From the NCBI GenBank assembly GCA_049514215.1, contig JBEKVI010000001.1, positions 1-64,000 on the forward strand: DNA of 64,000 bases. The letters run 5' to 3'. Of this stretch, positions 59,267 through 64,000 are shown piece after piece. How positions within the stretch are numbered: position 1 is the stretch's first letter; each line of letters starts with the position of its first letter. Made by a program: the position numbers and the translations under genes. Under the pieces are notes generated by a model. That model had not been told where the DNA came from. It did not search any database and saw only the letters and a list, made by a program, of their open reading frames with translations. This DNA is from BOG-994 sp049514215 (GTDB lineage: Bacteria > Pseudomonadota > Gammaproteobacteria > Burkholderiales > Burkholderiaceae_D).

Positions 59267-60844
59267 TCACTCGCAACGATTCGCGACAAGGCAGTCGCGT
59301 TCCCTCTTCAGAGACATCTTGAAGGCCGCCTCGTCTTGAAGACGCTTCTTGGCGGCGAGCTCGGCCGGATCGGGCCCCGGAGCGGGAGCGGGCGCCGCGG
59401 GCAGATCCTTGACCACGGGCTCGCTGAGCACGACCGGCACTGATTCGATGACTCCAGACGTCGCCGCGGCCTTGGGTTTGCGCAGCGCGGGCTTGATGAC
59501 CTTCTTCTCGGTCGACGGCTCATCGGGTTTCTTCTCGCCTGCGCTCTCGTCGGGCATGTCGGTGGCGACGACGGCGGCCACAGGAGGGCTCGTGACCTCG
59601 ACCGGAGTCAGCGCACTGGACGTGTTATTGGCCACGGTTGTAGCCGGCGCCTCGCCGGCGAGAGCCGCAGCGGTTCCAGCGGGAGGGGGAACGAGTTCAC
59701 CTGGGGGGTGCAATGCCACGGCGTCCTGCGGGGCGCTATTGTGTCGGATACTGTAGAGGCCAGCTCCGAAAATGACGACGGCACCCAGCAAGAGAGAGGC
59801 GGCCACGCGCGCCGAGATCGGCACGAAACTGCGGGGGACTCCCGCGAGGACCGTGTTTTCGGATCGGATGGGCTCGAGCGGTTGGGTCTGATCCAAAGGC
59901 AACGTCGCAGAGAGCCAGGCTTGAGTCGCCCCATCGATCGGCTTGGTGATGGGGGTACTTTGTAAGGCCTGCGCGGCAGGGTCGAGAGGCAGGAAGACGC
60001 CCTGCACATCCGCGTCGATGGCGACCTGCTGGGATTTGTATTGGCGCAAATCGCGCGCAACGTCATCGACCGCCTGGTAGCGGCTGTCGGGATCCTTCTC
60101 GAGGCACTTGGCTAAGATGCGGATGAGCGCCTGCGGAATAGCCGGATTCCACCGATTCGGATGGATGGGCTGATCATGCACGATCTGATAGGCCACGCTA
60201 CTGAGGGACGCGCCGCCAAACGGGAGCGTGCCGGTGAGCATCTCGTAGAACACCACGCCCAGGGAAAAGATATCGGAACGGCGATCGACTCGCATTCCCC
60301 GCATCTGTTCCGGAGACATGTACTTCGGTGTACCAAGCAAAGTCCCGGCCTGCGTGACCTGACTCGTCGGGACCTGGGCAATCCCAAAATCCGTGATTTT
60401 CAAAAGGCCGTTGGGCAGGCGCAGAACATTGGCCGGCTTGATATCGCGATGCACGACACCGTCGGCGTGCGCCGCCGCGAGCCCATCGGCGATTTGCATG
60501 GCGTAGCGGACTGCGCGCCGCACCGAGAAGCGCTGGCGATCGAGCATGTCGCGCAAGGTCTCGCCGCGCAAATACTCCATGGCGATGAAGGCCACATTGT
60601 CGACCTCGCCGAAGTCGTGGATCGTGACGATGTTGGGATGCGAAAGCCGACCCGCCGATTTCGCCTCGGCGTGAAAGCGCTCCCTGAAATCAGGATAGTC
60701 TGGGTGCCGCGCATCCAGTCGAACCGTTTTAAGCGCCACGGTCCGGTCCAGCCGCGGGTCGATCGCCTTATAGACGGTCCCCATTGCGCCTTGCGCAAGT
60801 TCCGTCACGATCTCGTACCGCCCTAGACTCTCTAGCCGTGCCAC
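59267..60844 (-). CDS. Membrane Ser/Thr protein kinase (Hanks type)
   Basis: 525-residue eukaryotic-like kinase, one TM. Kinase domain residues 1-280: Gly loop LAQGAMGTVYKA, Lys in TVALKTVRLD, catalytic loop VVHRDIKPANVLRL, DFGIAQ, activation segment GTLLGTPKYMSPEQMRG with Thr candidates for autophosphorylation. A TM helix is near residue 345-362 (VAASLLLGAVVIFGAGLY), then a Pro/Ala/Lys-rich periplasmic tail (AGEKKPDEPSTEKK, APAPAPGPDPAELAAKK) ending in a short charged helix with a Cys pair. The GTG start has GAGGAGA upstream. Signal sensed is unknown; no phosphatase nearby. Confidence 0.9.
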   Translation of the reverse strand: MARLESLGRYEIVTELAQGAMGTVYKAIDPRLDRTVALKTVRLDARHPDYPDFRERFHAEAKSAGRLSHPNIVTIHDFGEVDNVAFIAMEYLRGETLRDMLDRQRFSVRRAVRYAMQIADGLAAAHADGVVHRDIKPANVLRLPNGLLKITDFGIAQVPTSQVTQAGTLLGTPKYMSPEQMRGMRVDRRSDIFSLGVVFYEMLTGTLPFGGASLSSVAYQIVHDQPIHPNRWNPAIPQALIRILAKCLEKDPDSRYQAVDDVARDLRQYKSQQVAIDADVQGVFLPLDPAAQALQSTPITKPIDGATQAWLSATLPLDQTQPLEPIRSENTVLAGVPRSFVPISARVAASLLLGAVVIFGAGLYSIRHNSAPQDAVALHPPGELVPPPAGTAAALAGEAPATTVANNTSSALTPVEVTSPPVAAVVATDMPDESAGEKKPDEPSTEKKVIKPALRKPKAAATSGVIESVPVVLSEPVVKDLPAAPAPAPGPDPAELAAKKRLQDEAAFKMSLKRERDCLVANRCE

Positions 60845-61255
60845 TCCGTTCTCTCCTCAGGTACTGCCGAACTCATCGTTCGCCGACAAATTCCTGGCGA
60901 TCAGCGCTTCGTCGAACGGCCCATTATGACCCTTTCGTCGAATTGACAAGTTATGATGTTAACTATATTGTTTAACCCATAAGAATTATACGGTTAGTGG
61001 CCGGTGCTTGCTTTGCACCCCGCGACTGCGGCCTAAAGGAGACAAAACCCCGCATTTTGACGGTTCGAACGCGCGAGCTTTGCGCCGGTTCTACGCCATC
61101 TCTCGATCAATGGCATCGCTCAGGGCCTCTACCAATGGCACGCCCCATCGGGAAGCGGTAAACAGTATCCGTCGCGGACCAAGCGAAAGATCTTCGGTCC
61201 CATCCCCGGGCCTGCAATGAAACCCGGGTCGAAGCCCTTCTACTCGGAGACAAAC
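60845..61255. other. Divergent intergenic region, kinase / liv operon
   Basis: 411 bp without a convincing gene. Holds the probable livK promoter (60943-60971), then a roughly 280-base leader. In the leader GGTGC/GCACC (61003-61019) and CCGC/GCGG (61020-61031) can form adjacent stems just ahead of AAAGGAGACAAA at 61035-61046, which is followed by no start codon at proper distance. The other short frames here look like chance. Confidence 0.45.
60943..60971 (+). promoter_or_regulatory. Sigma-70-like promoter of the liv operon with inverted repeat
   Basis: TTGACA (60943-60948) followed after 15 bp by TATATT (60964-60969) or after 17 bp by TATTGT (60966-60971). An inverted repeat GTTAA...TTAAC (60958-60976) spans the -10 region, so a regulator could compete with polymerase. 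The AT-rich patch stands out strongly in this GC-rich window. Confidence 0.55.
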
Positions 61256-62419
61256 ATGGTATTGCAGAAATCGTCGTTTCTCGCTGCGCTGGCCATCGCC
61301 TGCGGCCTGCTCGTGACAAGTACGAGCGCGTTGGCCCAAATCAAGGTCGGCATCACGCTCTCGGCAACGGGACCGGCGGCTTCCCTGGGCGGCCCGCAGC
61401 GCAACACGGCCACGCTGCTTCCCAAGGAAATAGCAGGCAAGACCATCGAATACATCATCCTCGATGATGCATCGGATACCACGACCGCCGTTAAAAATAC
61501 CCGCAAGCTCATCACAGAGGACAACGTTGACGTCGTCATCGGCTCCTCGGTCACCCCCAATTCGATCGCCATGATCGATGTGGTCTCCGAGCTGCAAACC
61601 CCGATGATCAGCTTGGCCGCCAGCGCCAAGATCATCGATCCGGTTGATGCCAAGCGCATGTGGGTGTTCAAGACCCCGCAAAATGACTCCCTGATGGCTG
61701 CGGCGGTCGCCGAGCACATGGCCAAATCAGGAATCAAAACCGTCGGCTACATCGGCTTCTCCGACGCGTACGGACAAGGCTGGAACGACGAGTTTTCGAA
61801 GGCGGCGCAAAGCCGTGACCTGAAAATCGTGGCCAACGAAAGTTATGCTCGCACCGATACCAGCGTCACCGGACAGGTGCTGCGCCTGATCGCCGCCAAT
61901 CCGGACGCCATCCTCATCGGAGCCTCGGGGACACCCGCGGCACTGCCCGAGGCCACGCTGCGTGAGCGCGGCTACAAGGGCAAGATCTATCAGACCCATG
62001 GGGTCGCCAACAACGATTTCTTGCGAGTGGGAGGCAAAGACGTTGAAGGAACCATCCTTCCGGCCGGCCCGATCCTGGTTGCCGCCCAATTGCCCGACGG
62101 CGATCCCACCAAGGCGCAGGGCCTGGCCTACACCCGCGCCTATGAGGCCGCATTCGGGGCGGGCAGCGTTGCGACCTTTGGGGCACACCTGTGGGACGCA
62201 GCGCTGATTCTGGAGCATGCGATCCCTGAGGCCCTAAAGACCGCGCAACCCGGTACGCCGGCATTTCGGCGGGCGCTGCGCGATGCCATTGAATCCACCC
62301 ACAACCTTGCCATTTCGCACGGCGTGGTCAACATGTCCAAGACGGATCACAGCGGCTTGGATGCGAGGGCCAGGGTGATGGTGACCGTCAAGGACGGGAA
62401 ATGGCTCCTGCTGAAATGA
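61256..62419 (+). CDS. Branched-chain amino acid-type ABC binding protein
   Basis: 387-residue periplasmic binding protein of the LivJ/K type I fold. The start at 61256 has GGAG seven bases upstream (frame open to 61217) and leads straight into a signal peptide (SSFLAALAIACGLLVTSTSALA). The mature start IKVGITLSATGPAASLG is typical, as are VDVVIGSSVTPNSIAM, GYIGFSDAYGQGWNDEF and SHGVVNMSKTDHSGL. First gene of the Liv-type operon. The ligand could be branched-chain amino acids, amides or aromatic acids; sequence alone does not tell. Confidence 0.9.
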   Translation: MVLQKSSFLAALAIACGLLVTSTSALAQIKVGITLSATGPAASLGGPQRNTATLLPKEIAGKTIEYIILDDASDTTTAVKNTRKLITEDNVDVVIGSSVTPNSIAMIDVVSELQTPMISLAASAKIIDPVDAKRMWVFKTPQNDSLMAAAVAEHMAKSGIKTVGYIGFSDAYGQGWNDEFSKAAQSRDLKIVANESYARTDTSVTGQVLRLIAANPDAILIGASGTPAALPEATLRERGYKGKIYQTHGVANNDFLRVGGKDVEGTILPAGPILVAAQLPDGDPTKAQGLAYTRAYEAAFGAGSVATFGAHLWDAALILEHAIPEALKTAQPGTPAFRRALRDAIESTHNLAISHGVVNMSKTDHSGLDARARVMVTVKDGKWLLLK

Positions 62420-62464
62420 AACTCCGCGAACGCCGCATGGTCGGTGCGACTGCGTGAGACAGTA

Positions 62465-63502
62465 ATGGACGGCTCCATTGCTCTCATTCTCGTGCAAGAC
62501 GGGATCGTCAACGGGGCCATCTATGCTTTGCTCGCTCTAGCGCTCGTCTTGGTCTTTACGGTGACCCGGGTGATTTTTATTCCCCAGGGCGAGTTCGTGA
62601 CCTATGGGGCGCTTACGCTGGCTCAATTGGTGTCCGGGAAGCTTCCGGGCACCGCATGGCTGCTTCTGGGCGCAGGCGTCATCGCTTTCTTGATGGACGT
62701 CCATGGATGCTGGCGCAGCCGCCGATGGTCGCAGGCCCTCCGGGCTGCAGTGACGTGTCTTATCCTTCCTGCGGTGACCTTCCTTTTGGTGCGCTGGGGT
62801 GCGAGCAGCGCCTTGCCCCTGTGGGCTCTGGTGGGGTTAACCCTCTTGCTCGTGGTTCCCTTGGGCCCGATCGTCTACCGGATCGCCTACGAGCCATTGG
62901 CTGAGGCGACGGTGCTGGTCTTGCTGATCGTCTCGGTGGGCGTGCATTTTGCGATGACCGGACTGGGTCTGCTTTTCTTTGGCGCCGAGGGTTCACGCAC
63001 GCCCGCCTTCATCGAGGGCCAGTTGGGTTCAGGCTCCGTGGTCATCTCCGGCCAGAGTCTTTTTGTCGTGGGTGCCAGTGCCATCTTAATCGGTGCCCTT
63101 TATCTCTTTTTCGATCGCACGCTCTATGGCAAGGCGCTGCGCGCGACCGCCGTGAACCGGCGCGGCGCACGGCTCATGGGAATTAGCACAACCTCCTCGG
63201 GCCGCATCACCTTCGTGCTCGCGGCGCTCATTGGCACGCTTTCGGGGATGTTGATCGCGCCCATCACGACCATTTACTACGATTCGGGCTTTTTGATCGG
63301 CTTAAAAGGATTCGTGGCGGCGATCATCGGCGGCTTGGTCAGTTATCCGGCAGCGGCCATCGGCGCGCTCTTGGTCGGACTGCTCGAATCGTTTTCGTCG
63401 TTTTGGGCGAGCGCGTTTAAGGAGGTCATCGTCTTCACGCTCATTATTCCCGTTCTCCTCTGGCGTTCCGTCGCAAGCCACGTCGTCGAGGAGGAGGAAT
63501 GA
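62465..63502 (+). CDS. livH: Branched-chain amino acid-type ABC permease LivH
   Basis: 345-residue inner-membrane permease. The N-terminus QDGIVNGAIYALLALALVLVF is the LivH opening; later GKALRATAVNRRGARLMGI carries the coupling helix and SGMLIAPITTIYYDSGFLIGLKG is diagnostic. An insert of hydrophobic helices around residues 65-130 makes it longer than E. coli LivH (about 308). Start ATG 62465 (or GTG 62444), with a weak RBS. Its TGA overlaps the livM start (ATGA). Confidence 0.88.
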   Translation: MDGSIALILVQDGIVNGAIYALLALALVLVFTVTRVIFIPQGEFVTYGALTLAQLVSGKLPGTAWLLLGAGVIAFLMDVHGCWRSRRWSQALRAAVTCLILPAVTFLLVRWGASSALPLWALVGLTLLLVVPLGPIVYRIAYEPLAEATVLVLLIVSVGVHFAMTGLGLLFFGAEGSRTPAFIEGQLGSGSVVISGQSLFVVGASAILIGALYLFFDRTLYGKALRATAVNRRGARLMGISTTSSGRITFVLAALIGTLSGMLIAPITTIYYDSGFLIGLKGFVAAIIGGLVSYPAAAIGALLVGLLESFSSFWASAFKEVIVFTLIIPVLLWRSVASHVVEEEE

Positions 63503-64000
63503 TGTCCCCGTCTCGCAATCAGATCTTCGCTGCCGGATTTGTCGTGGTGCTCGTGGTATTGCCGATCATTCCCGCCACGCCCGAGTTCTGGATCACCTTG
63601 CTCAATTACATTGGACTCTCGAGCCTGGTTGCACTAGGGCTGGTGCTTCTTACGGGTGTCGGTGGACTGACGTCGTTCGGCCAGGCCGCGTTCGTCGGGG
63701 TGGGGGCCTATGTGACGGGGTATCTGACCACGGCACACGGTGTCTCGCCGTGGCTGACGCTTCCTTTAGGCCTTTTGGTCACCGGGGTAATCGCCTACGC
63801 CATCGGCGCAATCACCTTGCGCCTGTCCGGACACTATCTCCCGCTCGGGACCATCGCCTGGGGTATCAGCCTGTTCTATCTTTTTGGCAACATGGACTGG
63901 CTGGGCAAATACGATGGCCTCAACGGATTGCCGGCAATCCATGCGTTTGGGATCAGCTTCGAGAAGGGCCGGCAGATCTATTATCTGATTTGGCTCTTTG
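63499..64000 (+). CDS. livM: Branched-chain amino acid-type ABC permease LivM, 3' partial
   Basis: Second permease, cut by the right edge after about 167 residues. Start ATG 63499 (overlapping the livH stop) or 63502; GAGGAGG lies just before. The visible protein has the LivM hallmarks: LNYIGLSSLVALGLVLLTG, GGLTSFGQAAFVGVGAYV and TLRLSGHYLPLGTIAWG. The ATPases livG and livF are expected to the right. Confidence 0.92.
   Translation, partial: MMSPSRNQIFAAGFVVVLVVLPIIPATPEFWITLLNYIGLSSLVALGLVLLTGVGGLTSFGQAAFVGVGAYVTGYLTTAHGVSPWLTLPLGLLVTGVIAYAIGAITLRLSGHYLPLGTIAWGISLFYLFGNMDWLGKYDGLNGLPAIHAFGISFEKGRQIYYLIWLF

Noticed and set aside
61091..61717. 208-codon minus-strand frame across the livK leader and start
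   Set aside because: Mostly antisense to livK; no motif.
1..64000. CRISPR arrays, tRNA/rRNA genes, insertion sequences, prophage or defence islands
   Set aside because: I saw no spaced direct repeats, cloverleaf-like sequences, transposase or integrase motifs, or phage genes; base composition is even across the window.

Overview
The window is a GC-rich, tightly packed bacterial chromosome segment with about 55 protein genes and no tRNA, rRNA, CRISPR array or insertion sequence that I could find. TonB-dependent receptor, LpxO-type lipid A hydroxylase, fused TRAP permease, glutathione reductase, PotFGHI and HutF-type histidine catabolism point to a pseudomonadotan. A gammaproteobacterium of the Steroidobacter/Nevskia/Xanthomonas sort is my best guess, but only an inference. 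The genes look native: codon use is even, and neighbours often overlap by ATGA or GTGA or share stop codons.

Region 1 (1-14.2 kb, + strand) is a polyamine uptake and catabolism locus: puuD (cut by the window edge), puuA, a SpuC-type putrescine aminotransferase, the PotFGHI ABC importer, puuC, a TonB-dependent receptor and gabT. It can take putrescine to GABA by the gamma-glutamyl route (although puuB is not here) or by direct transamination. The receptor suggests that an outer-membrane step is part of the locus. Region 2 (14.2-25.2 kb) holds single genes: a PEP-CTERM-like exported protein, a CMD protein, a methyltransferase, a TPR/glycine-rich membrane protein, an AmpD-like lipoprotein amidase, a GIN-repeat protein, a di-iron ferritin-like protein, a DUF3300 protein, LpxO and an M28 peptidase of the glutamate carboxypeptidase II type. 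Region 3 (25.2-31.9 kb, - strand) is the histidine operon hutC-hutU-hutH-hutF-hutI, with a HutC-like operator and no hutG. Region 4 (32-38 kb) is a TRAP-transporter catabolic cluster (two paralogous SDRs, NIPSNAP, fused DctQM, DctP) with a divergent FadR-type regulator and a TNGTNNNACNA operator in between.

Region 5 (38-50.7 kb) is the most unusual. A stand-alone LanC-like protein of the eukaryotic LANCL type is followed by small membrane proteins. Next comes a divergent module: DUF350, SPFH-SHOCT, DUF4178 with zinc ribbons, a 61-residue membrane peptide and a SpeD-type pyruvoyl decarboxylase on one strand; a seven-TM aminopropyltransferase and a Tat-exported FAD oxidoreductase on the other. 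I read this as a membrane-linked polyamine synthesis/modification system, related at its SpeD/SpeE core to the surface-spermidine genes upstream of pmrAB in Pseudomonas aeruginosa. A YcxB-like/legumain (C13) peptidase fusion and a ModA-like binding protein lie next to it. Region 6 (50.7-60.8 kb) has lipid and redox genes (cfa-like, DUF1295, thioesterase, DUF2520, M20 peptidase, cardiolipin synthase, GST, glutathione reductase, Ser/Thr kinase). Region 7 (61-64 kb) is the start of a Liv-type branched-chain amino acid (or amide/urea) ABC importer, cut by the right edge.
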